Source: Tritrichomonas musculus
Lineage: Eukaryota > Parabasalia > Tritrichomonadida > Tritrichomonadidae
Assembly (NCBI GenBank): GCA_039105265.1
Contig: JAPFFF010000002.1
Location: 5,642,001-5,706,000, forward strand
DNA: 64,000 nt
Direction: 5' to 3'
Shown: piece by piece, positions 42,401 through 50,208 of the stretch
Position numbering within the stretch: position 1 is the first letter of the stretch
Layout: each line of letters begins with the position of its first letter
The notes under the pieces: generated by a model
What the model was told of the DNA's origin: nothing
What the model saw: only the letters and a program-made list of their open reading frames with translations
The model's database searches: none
Position numbers and translations under genes: made by a program

Positions 42401-42831
42401 TTCTTTAGATCAAAATCTAATCCTTTCAATGTTAAGTCTGAAATTTCACGGTTTACATCAAAAGTTGCGTCTATTTTCAATTGATTTAGAGAGTTTTGAA
42501 TAGCATCTGAATTATCATTCAAACATTTATAAAGCTGTTCTAAGGTGAAAGCATTGGTCAATTTGCCATTCACCTTGATTTGTCCTGTTGGATAAATATT
42601 GACTTTATATAAGTTTTTTATATCTCCTGGTTTTATACCTGCACCTGCGGTTATATAAGCATCTATCTCTGTTTTATTATAAATGTTATTGAAGAAAACT
42701 GAAGAACCATCTTCATCTTCTATTTGAACAATTTTATTTCCATTCTCATCTTCTCCGACTTTGATTTCTATTCCATTTGATTTTAATGTCTCAGCCTCAC
42801 TTGATTGAATTGAGTATAAACCAATCGACAT
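36454..42831 (-). CDS. giant Polinton protein with Trp-rich repeats and coiled coil, 2125 aa
   Basis: The largest gene of the element. The N-terminal ~560 residues are mixed alpha/beta. A membrane segment sits at about 588-610 (ILTVILVLLGSGIMGMVITS), followed by an Asn/Asp-rich linker. At about 790-1010 there are at least six tryptophan-rich repeats with the pattern DNYVWD..EW and F..GWRTN. A beta-rich region follows, a second hydrophobic segment lies at about 1620-1645 (YVALAFGIAGTVGSAISIGM), and a coiled coil at about 1930-1990 (KDRIETLEAENTTLKATIAA) lies near the C-terminus. It has no polymerase motifs. Size and architecture suggest a virion surface, fibre or membrane protein, but this is inference; I know no named family for it. 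Confidence 0.75.
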   Translation of the reverse strand: MSIGLYSIQSSEAETLKSNGIEIKVGEDENGNKIVQIEDEDGSSVFFNNIYNKTEIDAYITAGAGIKPGDIKNLYKVNIYPTGQIKVNGKLTNAFTLEQLYKCLNDNSDAIQNSLNQLKIDATFDVNREISDLTLKGLDFDLKNKHYISTENNSIKTYNQLIRVLNQFIKHSRAMTVISPDNKLLKMLPLKKEDGAQLLDYWEDKRCYYEKEKVTTINEIIESLNITLENLYNWMKTFNNLKDFGFDSSSNIKPDGKAKVITYVETEKESEPWYGSFLTKNRMKPKEEPITNFDQMVNAINTNTETISQMHEDIMEGLNNQEVTVYNEAKDEIETKTLKTKTVNDKGEIEYDNIANVFEKLKKADKQNQNFFRHIMENFNKTALKNIYNNFKQTVFGKDGETYQKTYIAHFDEDFENDEAYVFVENFVDFLKQYISNTSSFEDWKEWIGKNINKQKMMEVLDKIQIPFHKLDGEIENREYRFMFDGEDIVDIENPVDIGKFMDWLKEIIQNSKYTAPIQTFLYNNFSKEKFIEIFNGTVQLIWDKSTKKIIHAVYQFVNHPIETTGDIVIEVNSAYEFLKKYYENQTELMKSILTVILVLLGSGIMGMVITSAFKKIRAKKIENGRLALSTSNFEGGQLLDINNGIIIDGNGNDNNDDDNNDDDMRDPSFQGWIDTKNRNIRNIIQQHNVLEERVSNIRECNCNDNNNNNNNQRFFGQISQQQHLDIQQLIQKQNHLIIDNSVGSFVDAMFQPEIYQEAATQVNTTIKRRRKKKEKVNVIDTSHDRSFQRDENYVFDILTDHWVLHNNSNFQSGWRTNLNAQNMPRNFIIDTFHGEWVAVGAENGIQESNTDWRTNPSSALATFLLPSQINDGVFRWSDRYDQWIFHANYNSYINQDQSERLEWQRDQRQHFGDNYVWNVFDQEWQEHGQNFEAGWRTNHEFVPPDNYVWDDYLEEWVMLSYRNRGFDRNWRNSYSESVSIMVEFLNSGRFLGKGQIVQYGGEWVWRHHVDPVDDIKLLSDEIADININNNLPANISGVNSVNELLESYDINILKEDGRTIDEKKPVLGNFNILANLNVNGLINGVDIEKLATSSDKTDSLFNIKFGVPEFNVKNENVEGDTKTINNVNYNILKIKINDDDIEQKLKAFNGNIFKIILRKDVVYDTEGRYIKEFFISVHDNHIQCPIIAYDEESKGYTNKCSEDSSQFFIAFDERLNIVPYTLWMNGDLSIMNQTSQDFIESNKPVFKCKIIEADNALKLHKSDVHYFYKPSIISEDNDYYKMIFEIPSDYTIPLNLQFKFKEYCFGNEWVLTWDGTKWNGNNIQARIVGKVVNKLNRTKMSESSRPANSVFVMIKKTEANEKLIPKSESLPESLIHGLFQNTSKKFELIKKDGTKIEPKSLYWFLNASEIIKDERYPDYSIGKLNIICDDYPNNNFKIEEIDEIHLNIETPGYSQFTVAYTFKANGVFVNSVNKRGHFGLIPLKDTIESLELHLEDSLIDDNTRNIELYLRKDIINSIEEVNWDSKTNAFAYIIKSQFYDVSPNPNAATTLYTDYNITSSKIITADNITTMRSDLNVLTNNFDVVSYDVQAISNKVDVLNSEMVAINLKTQNLEYDEENTRMISYVALAFGIAGTVGSAISIGMSINPNFIKFPTQTVSNAGQTTTRGGGILQRIQNFFKEWWYRRAGYRNLGDMELFDNPGITRSIQSTTDLTPLFEWCDKEYEPLPDETFDDDFDDPTKAVLSIRATEEMCNQFRDSLKRPFKLLASKVEEIESSDFISKSDLKRDDTIDINGKLIDGKIHLEAEDTISEGIIKVRIMIMKVSEYNDIDYEENYPIIHISNGEISNYEGTENFPTASLQDKTIIIDNPKRHRISAISIKENTAIRSMKYTVNDIAYMSDIDALNKKIDQIEENSHTNDENIAKIMNTYPTVDETNEALDVLKDRIETLEAENTTLKATIAAFEARFAALEGKSDPDLSIYALKDDIPDMNNLIKHAKVNYTFDNKSEGIIRYNLEKALDNYEATMYLSYPETKNNIVTQKEIKVNVSFNSANSPSSEYQCEPTEIYLNNIRFPLDKTTFNVISIAQSIVFNSSFFKNGISNSENPKCEIFTRTPYATLLDIA

Positions 42832-42847
42832 ATTTAATAATAAATAA

Positions 42848-43585
42848 ATGTTAATTTCTATGCAAAGCCGTGATTCACAAAAATATCATACTGTGTCTTT
42901 GACGATGAATATACCTTGGAAATGCAGTTATGTAAAATATTATGTGTCTTCGATAAACACTAATTCAAACATATTATTAAGTACAAAAGATGATTATATG
43001 AAATATCAAGTTGGCAAAACCGTTCATACTATTGAATTTTCTGAGTCCTATCATTATTCTATCAAACAACTTGAACAAATTTTTAGTCAGAAAAGTGAAT
43101 TGACATGGGAATATGATAAAAATAAACGCACATTTAAGATAACAGCAAGTTTGAAAACAACAATTACATCAATATCTCACAGAGCAGCATTATTGACTGG
43201 ATTATATAACACTCCGTTGCCTTTGACAATTGATCCTAAAGAACCCTTTATTGTGCCAGATTTGCCGATCATAACTCATACAAAACTTTATTTGGTCTCT
43301 TTACAAGGTAATCCGATGTATTCAGCTATTGGAGATCAAGAGTATACGCCTTCAGTTATAGGAAATATAAACACAATGGCTATAGACGGCAAGCCACTGA
43401 TTTATGACTTTGAGAAAGAAGGAAAACCAATAAAAATAAAAACAAACACAGATAGTTTAAAATATTTAGAATTAAGTTTAGTCGATTTCCAATTTCAGCC
43501 TATCGCTTTAAAAAGTCCTTTGTTTGTTTCAATTAAAGTAAAGCCAGCTAAAGATGCAGACGTTAAGGATGTGTTAACTAAATGA
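42848..43585 (+). CDS. Polinton penton-like minor capsid protein
   Basis: A 245-residue beta-rich protein, the only plus-strand gene of the element, starting 16 bases from the divergent giant gene. It has NIPWKCSYVKYYVSSI at the start, SISHRAALLTGLYNTPLP in the middle, and LELSLVDFQFQPIALKSPLF then VSIKVK near the end. The last part matches the closing strands of the single jelly roll seen in Polinton/virophage penton proteins. Assignment is by general pattern and position next to the major capsid gene. Confidence 0.6.
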   Translation: MLISMQSRDSQKYHTVSLTMNIPWKCSYVKYYVSSINTNSNILLSTKDDYMKYQVGKTVHTIEFSESYHYSIKQLEQIFSQKSELTWEYDKNKRTFKITASLKTTITSISHRAALLTGLYNTPLPLTIDPKEPFIVPDLPIITHTKLYLVSLQGNPMYSAIGDQEYTPSVIGNINTMAIDGKPLIYDFEKEGKPIKIKTNTDSLKYLELSLVDFQFQPIALKSPLFVSIKVKPAKDADVKDVLTK

Positions 43586-43931
43586 ATTTAAGGGTCCTGC
43601 TAAACTTTTTGAGATTAGTCTGCTGAAAAGTTTGAGTTTTTCTGAATGCATTTGTGCCATCTAATAAATTGAACTCCATTTTGGCCCCAGCATACAATTT
43701 TTCATAGAGTTCTTCAATTGTGATGCCCATTCGTTTACATTTATTAATGATCACTTGATGAGGAATGCCCTTGAGTCTTATATGATATCCTTCTTTTCCT
43801 TCTTCATCGACTAAGATATCTAAATAACTTTTCTTGCCTAATGCGATCAGTTTTCGTGAATGTATTTGGCCTACTGCACCCTCAAAACCGTTCCGAAAGA
43901 TTTGGCTGGAATATTGCCATAACCGCCACAA
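43578..43931 (-). pseudogene. remnant of the Polinton B-family DNA polymerase
   Basis: A short stretch resembling the very end of protein-primed B-family polymerases of Mavericks: KKSYLDILVDE, YHIRLKGIPHQVI, IEELYEKLYAGAKMEFNL, and a closing FSRTLKF. No exonuclease, palm or YxDTD motif is found anywhere in the element. It is treated as a fossil part. Confidence 0.55.
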
Positions 43932-45130
43932 TTCAATTGGAAATGTTTAAAAAGTGGATTTTTGAAATATGTATGATGACGTTGATGAAGAGGGAATAAA
44001 CAAAAGATAGAATCAACAAATCTTGGAGTGACAGTGACTGTTGTTTTGTCTTGGATTTGTTTTAATGCTTGAGTGCAGGTGTAAAATGACAATGTTTGAG
44101 TTGGAAATGTGAGTGGATGTTGTGGATTTGAATAACGCTGAACCAATTGTTGATAAATTTCATTGTTTATACCAAAACATGGAATAATTGATGAGCATTC
44201 AGTGATTTCATACTCATAGACTTGGAATTTTCGTAAACCAGAATAAATAGTATATGGTGTTTCTGATGCTAATATTTCAGCTCCATCTGTCTTTTCTGAT
44301 GCTTGGCCTGATGAATTAGCTGATGTACTTGAAATCCATATTTTAACATCATCGCCAACAGGTGTGAATTCATTAGTGATCTCAGAAAAAGTATATTTAG
44401 TTGCAAGAGATGGTTGAGCAAGCAAAGATCTTGATGGTCCACATGGACAACAAAGCATACCAGCACATGAGAAATATAATCTTAATTCGAGTTTTCCTGC
44501 AAAAGCTGGTAAATATTTTATATTTGATAATGGCAAGAATCTACGCAAATCAATTTTTAAATGAATCGTAAATGTTGCTGTTAAATCATCTTTTGGCCAA
44601 TTAATTACTATTCCGCAACGAGTGGCAAAATTATTATTCCATATATCTTTATGTCTTGCCTTTGAGTATACATCTGCTCTCTTTGTTGTTTCATTCGCAC
44701 AACATGCAGTTAAGAACGATTCTTCACAACCAAAGTTTTGTGTATATATTGTTATTCCGTTAGCTACTATTTCATATTTTTCAATAGCATCTCTTGCATC
44801 TTTGAATCCAAACCAGATTTTATTGAATGGATAACCGCCAATATCACTCAAATCTGGTATCTTTTCATTTATATTCATTGTCACTTTTAGATCAGCACGA
44901 ATAAAACCATTATAGATGTCAGCTGTATTGTGTGTATTTGGAGAAATAATAACACTTGTATATGACCCTTGTTTTATTGGAGGTGAAGGTGAATATGATG
45001 TTTGTGGATTAATTGAATACTGTTTGTTTGTATCAGAAGTGGCAATACAGCTATCTACAACATCAAAATATGACGCAATTTGCGAACATACTTCAGCTGA
45101 TGTTTTCATATAAACCTCATGATTAATCAT
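43871..45130 (-). CDS. Polinton major capsid protein, double-jelly-roll type
   Basis: A frame of 419 residues. Typical major-capsid features are strings of beta strands with KIWFGFKDARDAIEKYEIVA and GITIYTQNFG in the first jelly roll, DDLTATFTIHLKIDLRRFLP then LSNIKYLPAFAGKLELRLYF at the junction, and a second beta-rich half. Its place next to the penton-like gene and downstream of the ATPase follows the usual Polinton gene order. Identification is by pattern memory; a structure-based search would confirm it. Confidence 0.65.
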   Translation of the reverse strand: MINHEVYMKTSAEVCSQIASYFDVVDSCIATSDTNKQYSINPQTSYSPSPPIKQGSYTSVIISPNTHNTADIYNGFIRADLKVTMNINEKIPDLSDIGGYPFNKIWFGFKDARDAIEKYEIVANGITIYTQNFGCEESFLTACCANETTKRADVYSKARHKDIWNNNFATRCGIVINWPKDDLTATFTIHLKIDLRRFLPLSNIKYLPAFAGKLELRLYFSCAGMLCCPCGPSRSLLAQPSLATKYTFSEITNEFTPVGDDVKIWISSTSANSSGQASEKTDGAEILASETPYTIYSGLRKFQVYEYEITECSSIIPCFGINNEIYQQLVQRYSNPQHPLTFPTQTLSFYTCTQALKQIQDKTTVTVTPRFVDSIFCLFPLHQRHHTYFKNPLFKHFQLNCGGYGNIPAKSFGTVLRVQ

Positions 45131-45147
45131 TTCTTGAATAAAAAAAG

Positions 45148-45630
45148 TTAATATATATCATCAAAGATTCTGTTTCGTCTTTGTCTTGAAATTGGTGGTT
45201 CATAATATTCTTCTTCTTGTATTGGAGGAGGAGGTGCTTGTTTTGGTGCTGGAGTTTTCTTTGAGATTACTTCTTCAATTAATCGTTTTTGTTCTTTCTT
45301 TTCTCTTTTGCGTTTGATTTCATCACCCAGTAATTTGAGTTGATTTAAGATTTCAAGGTTTATCGTTGGATCGATTTCTTGACTTTTTGTGAGTTTTTTC
45401 GACTTTTGTTTTTGCATTTTGGGTTTTTCTTCTTCCTCTTCAAAAACTTCGTTCTCTTCATTTTCTGGAGTTTTCTCTTCTTTTTCTTCTTCTATTGGTG
45501 TTTCTCGCTTTTTAACAATATACTTTCCTTGTTTTCGAGTTGGCAAAACCTCCCAATCTGGATCGTCATGGCCATTTATCCACCTTTGAATAACCGCTAA
45601 ACGTTTTGAGCCTGTTAAGTGTTTTGACAT
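45148..45630 (-). CDS. Polinton charged protein, unknown, 160 aa
   Basis: Starts with a basic head (MSKHLTGSKRLAVIQRWING), followed by Glu/Lys-rich low complexity (EEEKEEKTPENEENEV), a predicted helix (INLEILNQLKLLGDEIKRKR) and a Pro-rich and Arg-rich end. It may be a nucleic-acid-associated virion component. No family recognised. Confidence 0.55.
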   Translation of the reverse strand: MSKHLTGSKRLAVIQRWINGHDDPDWEVLPTRKQGKYIVKKRETPIEEEKEEKTPENEENEVFEEEEEKPKMQKQKSKKLTKSQEIDPTINLEILNQLKLLGDEIKRKREKKEQKRLIEEVISKKTPAPKQAPPPPIQEEEYYEPPISRQRRNRIFDDIY

Positions 45631-45659
45631 TTAAAACTCAATAAAATTGACTTTTCTTA

Positions 45660-46058
45660 TTATTCATAATTTGATGAATGTACATGATTTATAGGTGCTG
45701 GTGAATTATTTGAACTACTCGATTCTGTTTTAGCGGGTTTTGGCATTTTATAGTTTTCATCTCTTCCTTGTGCATGATTATTGATTTTTGTTAATGCTTC
45801 TCTTACGTTGCCTTTTGGAATGTATTTTATTGCTGCATCCGCTACATTTGAGATTTTGTTTCTCATATTATCGCTTAAAAATGCTTTGCCTAAACTACCC
45901 ATTGTTTTGCCTATTAATCCTGATTGATTTTTCATTATTCCTGTTGCATTATCCGCTAATTTACCTGCTAATCCTCCTGTTGCTGAATTTGCTGCTCCCA
46001 TTAATAATTGACTTCCAAGGCCAATACTTCTTCTCGCCCATTTTCTAAATAATCCCAT
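45660..46058 (-). CDS. Polinton small Gly/Ala-rich protein, possible membrane-active virion protein
   Basis: A 132-residue protein with a basic start (MGLFRKWARRSIGLGSQLLM), then Gly/Ala/Ser-rich amphipathic helices (GAANSATGGLAGKLADNATG) and a polar tail. Small proteins of this style next to capsid genes are common in Polintons and adenoviruses (protein VI-like). Function is by analogy only. Confidence 0.5.
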   Translation of the reverse strand: MGLFRKWARRSIGLGSQLLMGAANSATGGLAGKLADNATGIMKNQSGLIGKTMGSLGKAFLSDNMRNKISNVADAAIKYIPKGNVREALTKINNHAQGRDENYKMPKPAKTESSSSNNSPAPINHVHSSNYE

Positions 46059-46077
46059 TTAAAATTCAATAAAACGT

Positions 46078-46935
46078 TTAAGATTCAAAATAGTATTTGT
46101 TTGCAGTTATGTTCATGATAAATTTGTCATGCGGTTCTCTATGTTGCAAGTATTCTTGCACAGTTGCCTTTGTATTTAAGTTGTTATTTGTTTGCTGCAA
46201 TAAAGAGGTGAAATCTTCTTCTGAATAACCGCTATAACAGATAATATCGGTTGCCATACGTTTAGCATTTATGTGCACAAATCTTATCGTTTGAAATGCC
46301 ATTATGCACGTTATGTTATAATGTCTTGTCTTTGTCAATAATTTAATAAATTCTGAATTACCGTTTTTCAATAAATCTGAACCAGCACAATCATCAAGAA
46401 TAATCAGAGTATTGAATGGATAAGAGGCGGTTCCATATTTACAAAGCTTACTGGCAATATAAATGATTTTATCTTGAAGGTCAGTTAAATGATGCTTTTC
46501 AATTAAACGCCTCATCTCATCAGACGTTTCTTTCATTTTTGAGAGGATATGTTTGACAAGTGCATAATATTTTATTTTCCTTTTCAAATGTTTCTGAAGA
46601 ACGCTCATCAATTGTTTTTCTGAGACATAAATTATTTTTGTTTGAATCTTTTTATTCAAAACTTCGGCGGTTTTATCCATTTTACCAGACGTTGAGCAGA
46701 AATAAATTTTATGATAATATGGATGTTTAAATAATCTTTCTGTAATCATAATATGGCGCCAAATCCAATAACTTTTGCCAGCACCAGGACGTCCAATCAA
46801 AAAGTATATCCCATTTGATGAAAACGGATAATTTTCTGATAATGGTTTGATCAAAGCGCCCTCAATTTCTCTCATACTTTTTCTGAGTGTCTCATTGATT
46901 AATTCTTCAACTTTTTGAATAATATTTCCTTTCAT
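46078..46935 (-). CDS. Polinton genome-packaging ATPase (A32/FtsK-HerA type)
   Basis: A 285-residue P-loop ATPase. The Walker A motif is FLIGRPGAGKSYWIW and the Walker B is NTLIILDDCAG; an RHYNITCIMAFQT stretch follows as the sensor strand. Family members drive DNA into capsids. Size and position beside integrase and capsid genes are standard. Confidence 0.88.
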   Translation of the reverse strand: MKGNIIQKVEELINETLRKSMREIEGALIKPLSENYPFSSNGIYFLIGRPGAGKSYWIWRHIMITERLFKHPYYHKIYFCSTSGKMDKTAEVLNKKIQTKIIYVSEKQLMSVLQKHLKRKIKYYALVKHILSKMKETSDEMRRLIEKHHLTDLQDKIIYIASKLCKYGTASYPFNTLIILDDCAGSDLLKNGNSEFIKLLTKTRHYNITCIMAFQTIRFVHINAKRMATDIICYSGYSEEDFTSLLQQTNNNLNTKATVQEYLQHREPHDKFIMNITANKYYFES

Positions 46936-46949
46936 TTGATTAAGAATAA

Positions 46950-48092
46950 TTAAATGTATTTTCTGATTTTAACTGGTATGTTTTCACCTGTTTTCACCCA
47001 ATACATTCGTTCTAAACGTGATAATATTGTTGGATTTCCTTCTCTCATACTTTTGGCATATGTATACCCTTGACTTCCATCATCCCATTTGACCTTGTAT
47101 TGGTCATTTGCATTATTATACCCTAAAATCTCCTCTATGTTCCCTCTTTTGCCGTCTTTCAATGTTTTGGCCATAGGAACAAATCCTTTCGCCTTAACTA
47201 TTTTGTATCCAGGATAATCGTTTACAGATCTATCGTTAGCAGCAATTTTGAATAAATTACCAGATTTTGAATCAACTGTATATGCTTGATTGCTAACCAT
47301 TCTTCGTTTTTTATTTTTAATCGTTTTTTCTTCTACGATACGTACTTTATCACCTTCTTTGAAATCATAAGGGTTTGCTTGCGTTTTATTTTTCAAAATA
47401 TATTTCTGTTCGTCTTTGGCTGTCATTTTATTGGGGGCTGTTTTTATTTTAGTATGATATGATTCATTATATGCTGACATTAATGACTGCATTTCTTTTG
47501 GTGAAATATTTCTTGTAGGTTTGTGTGTTAATTCACCTTCTTTTGATATATCTTTCCATATATCGGCATCTAACAAATTTTTGTTAACGGCTAAATCTCT
47601 TATCGTTCTCATAAAACGGTTTATTATTCCTAAATTATTGTGATTATCATCCGTTGTAGTCGTATATATAATTTTATGACTTTTCATCCAAGATGTCACT
47701 TCGTCTGATAAATAAGCAGCATCTTGATCTGAAGCGATTGAATGGCAATTTGGTTCTTCCTTGATGAATTTATTCAATGCTGATTTGACCTGTAACGCCC
47801 CTTTCCCTCTCATCGGATATGCATAAGCTTTACGGGTATTTATATTGATAAGCATCAAATAATTCAAACCGTTAGCTCCTTTATCGTTTATAAACGTATC
47901 CATCTGAAAACCTCCGGAATGAGACGATACGATAGGTATATATTTAGGAGTTGGCACTTTTTGATCATGAACAACGGATTCTGATTGAAATTTCCTTATC
48001 TCTTTTTTCGAATAACCTTTTTCAAGTGCATGTTTTTCAAAAGCTGGACCACGATATGGATATTCCTTAAATAATTCTGCAAGTGATGTCAT
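46950..48092 (-). CDS. Polinton retroviral-type integrase with chromodomain
   Basis: A 380-residue protein. A short N-terminal helical region is followed by an RVE core beginning at QMDTFINDKGANGLNYLMLI, continuing with HSIASDQDAAYLSDEV and the region DDNHNNLGIINRFMRTIRDL. After an NKMTAKDEQKYI linker come a small beta-barrel (DFKEGDKVRIVEE) and a C-terminal chromo-like domain (IEEILGYNNANDQYKVKWDD). It inserts the element and makes the target duplication. Confidence 0.9.
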   Translation of the reverse strand: MTSLAELFKEYPYRGPAFEKHALEKGYSKKEIRKFQSESVVHDQKVPTPKYIPIVSSHSGGFQMDTFINDKGANGLNYLMLININTRKAYAYPMRGKGALQVKSALNKFIKEEPNCHSIASDQDAAYLSDEVTSWMKSHKIIYTTTTDDNHNNLGIINRFMRTIRDLAVNKNLLDADIWKDISKEGELTHKPTRNISPKEMQSLMSAYNESYHTKIKTAPNKMTAKDEQKYILKNKTQANPYDFKEGDKVRIVEEKTIKNKKRRMVSNQAYTVDSKSGNLFKIAANDRSVNDYPGYKIVKAKGFVPMAKTLKDGKRGNIEEILGYNNANDQYKVKWDDGSQGYTYAKSMREGNPTILSRLERMYWVKTGENIPVKIRKYI

Positions 48093-48102
48093 TTTCTATA
48101 AA

Positions 48103-49074
48103 TTAAACGTATAACATCTTATTATAAGGCAAGAACTGCATTTCCATGACAAAAGTTTCTCCATTGGGTAATTTAACGGGGGCATTGTATTGTCTGGCAG
48201 AATATAATTCAATCCAAAACCGTTGATCAGAGGAATTCAATTTAAAATATTTGATAGGATTATAATAAATTTGTGAATTACCGATATAATTATGTAATGA
48301 TTGTTCGCCAAGTGAAGAATAAACTTTACATGAATGACGATCCCAAATATTATCAAAAGTTAGAACGTCATCCCAGAAATCAAAATATACATTCTTTTTA
48401 TTTTGAGTAGGTTCGTCACCAATATTGAATACTTCTTCAAAATCTTTGTTTATTTCTTTCAATTTGAAAGCACAACCGTATGGATCTAAAGGATTATTGT
48501 TTCGTTCAGAATATATTTTTTCATGAAACCCTCTATCGTCATAATAACCGTCAGTTTGTATATCTCTATTCAAAACATCAAGATCAGATTGTTCAAATAT
48601 TTCATAAGGATCCTTCCATAAAGATGAGATATAATTTTTCAATGAATTGTGGACTGCTTCAAAAAATCCTCTGAAATCTCTTTCTGTTGAGAGCCAGTCA
48701 ATTACTTTTATTTCTTTGATTTTAATACTATTTTTATAACCATCTGATGTTTGCATATTGGTTATTTTTTCATTTGTCGTATTCCCCACAATAGATTGAA
48801 ACATCTTTTTTACATATTTAGCAATTCTAATTGTGAATTCAAGTTTTCGTCTTTTTGAAACGAGCCACATTGACCTTACACCCACAATTGTTTCGCCTTT
48901 GTTTGACGTTGACCAATCACCAGGAAAATTGAAATAAAAACGATTAAATTTGCTTGGATCTCTTTGTGAGTCCTCTAAGAAAAAAGCAGTCTCAATTGGG
49001 ACAGGAACGTTAGCATCATGTACAATATTTTCACGATTAGGGTGTTGTGTTTTAACTCTTGGCGGTAACTCCAT
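48103..49074 (-). CDS. Polinton conserved protein, probable structural, 323 aa
   Basis: Starts with a polar segment, then NRFYFNFPGDWSTSNKGETI followed by a basic patch (SKRRKLEFTIRI). Later parts are mixed, with DVLTFDNIWDRHSCKVYSSL and FWIELYSARQYNAPVKLPNG. The beta-rich ends suggest a capsid-associated protein. No named family recognised. Confidence 0.5.
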   Translation of the reverse strand: MELPPRVKTQHPNRENIVHDANVPVPIETAFFLEDSQRDPSKFNRFYFNFPGDWSTSNKGETIVGVRSMWLVSKRRKLEFTIRIAKYVKKMFQSIVGNTTNEKITNMQTSDGYKNSIKIKEIKVIDWLSTERDFRGFFEAVHNSLKNYISSLWKDPYEIFEQSDLDVLNRDIQTDGYYDDRGFHEKIYSERNNNPLDPYGCAFKLKEINKDFEEVFNIGDEPTQNKKNVYFDFWDDVLTFDNIWDRHSCKVYSSLGEQSLHNYIGNSQIYYNPIKYFKLNSSDQRFWIELYSARQYNAPVKLPNGETFVMEMQFLPYNKMLYV

Positions 49075-49094
49075 TTTGACTAAAAATAAATATC

Positions 49095-49463
49095 TTACTT
49101 ATTCTTTCTTGATTTACTAGCATGAAGAATTATTTCCTTTGGAATTATATTTCCCTTTTTCAATTGAATCTGATAGGCTTTCGATTTGACCATATTTTCA
49201 TTCCTTTCACCTATATAACCAATTATCGATCCAAAAAGTGTGATTTTATGTACTGAACAATATTTGGCCACTAAATTCAATATTTCTTTAACGTCCTCAT
49301 AATCATCCCAATCAAATTTCTTTGCCCAATCAGTAAAGATTATTTTTTTGTTTGATAATTTAAACTTTGATTTACAAATTTCTGATAATTCAGATATTTC
49401 TGTCTTTTTCAATGTTTTATTAAAATAAAGTGAACATTCAATTGGCAAAATTAATTCTGGCAT
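49095..49463 (-). CDS. Polinton small protein, unknown, 122 aa
   Basis: A basic protein with an alpha/beta pattern (IIFTDWAKKFDWDDYEDVKE; ILNLVAKYCSVHKITLFGSI) and a Lys-rich tail (HASKSRKNK). No recognised motif. Confidence 0.5.
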   Translation of the reverse strand: MPELILPIECSLYFNKTLKKTEISELSEICKSKFKLSNKKIIFTDWAKKFDWDDYEDVKEILNLVAKYCSVHKITLFGSIIGYIGERNENMVKSKAYQIQLKKGNIIPKEIILHASKSRKNK

Positions 49464-49488
49464 TTTTATTTATTGAAAAATTTTTAAT

Positions 49489-50208
49489 TTACATTCTTTT
49501 TGATTTATCTTTTGGTACACCAGATTCTACATCTTCATGAACATTCCAATAAGGGTATTTATATGATTTAGCTAAATGATATGCACCTTTTTTAATAAAA
49601 TAATTATAAGTCTCTTGTTCGATTCTTTCCTTCTCAGCTTGACTCATTTTTTTTTTGGGAAGAGTCGGTTTTTCTGTGTTGTTAGAATGTTTTTGAAAAC
49701 TTGGTGGTGTAGGTGGGAGGGCAGCTGTTTCTAATGATTTGCTCTTTAATTCACGTGCAATTCTTTGTCTAATATTAGGTACGTCATCTATTGGATAAGG
49801 CCATTTACCATCATGCAATAATATCCTTGCATTTTGCATCATTAATATAGCACAATCAATATCATTATTTTGTTTAGGAACACGATTATATCTCATTGGA
49901 TATTTATGATTAATGCCTTGTGATTTCAAGAATTTATTTATTATTTTACCGATATCTGGGTATGCTTTCAAGTTTGAATCATATACACCGATATCTTTAT
50001 TGCCATTATCGATTACTATTAATATCCAATGTTCCTCTAGTTCAGCAGGAATTACAATGCAATCATAATAATCAATTGGTTTTTTATTAAACTGTGGAGC
50101 TTTACTAAGATACTCAAAGAGAGAGTCCACTGCTTCTTGTTTTGGATTCTCATATAGATAATAAAACCAATCAGGAGGCAATAAGGCTACATGTCCTATT
50201 CTTTTCAC
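49489..50208 (-). CDS. Polinton adenain-like cysteine protease (C5/C48 fold)
   Basis: A 239-residue protein. An early PPDWFYYLYENP strand and helix, then EEHWILIVIDN with the His, DIGVYDSNLKAYPDI with the Asp, and QNNDIDCAILMMQNARILL with the Cys: the order and spacing of Ulp1/adenovirus proteases. The tail is charged. It is expected to process virion proteins. Its start overlaps the end of the next gene upstream. Confidence 0.85.
   Translation of the reverse strand: MKRIGHVALLPPDWFYYLYENPKQEAVDSLFEYLSKAPQFNKKPIDYYDCIVIPAELEEHWILIVIDNGNKDIGVYDSNLKAYPDIGKIINKFLKSQGINHKYPMRYNRVPKQNNDIDCAILMMQNARILLHDGKWPYPIDDVPNIRQRIARELKSKSLETAALPPTPPSFQKHSNNTEKPTLPKKKMSQAEKERIEQETYNYFIKKGAYHLAKSYKYPYWNVHEDVESGVPKDKSKRM

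Noticed and set aside
36454-42831. The giant Polinton frame as a DNA polymerase B
   Set aside because: It lies where a large polymerase gene could be expected, but no exonuclease, palm (SLYP) or YxDTD-like motifs occur, while Trp-rich repeats and membrane segments do.
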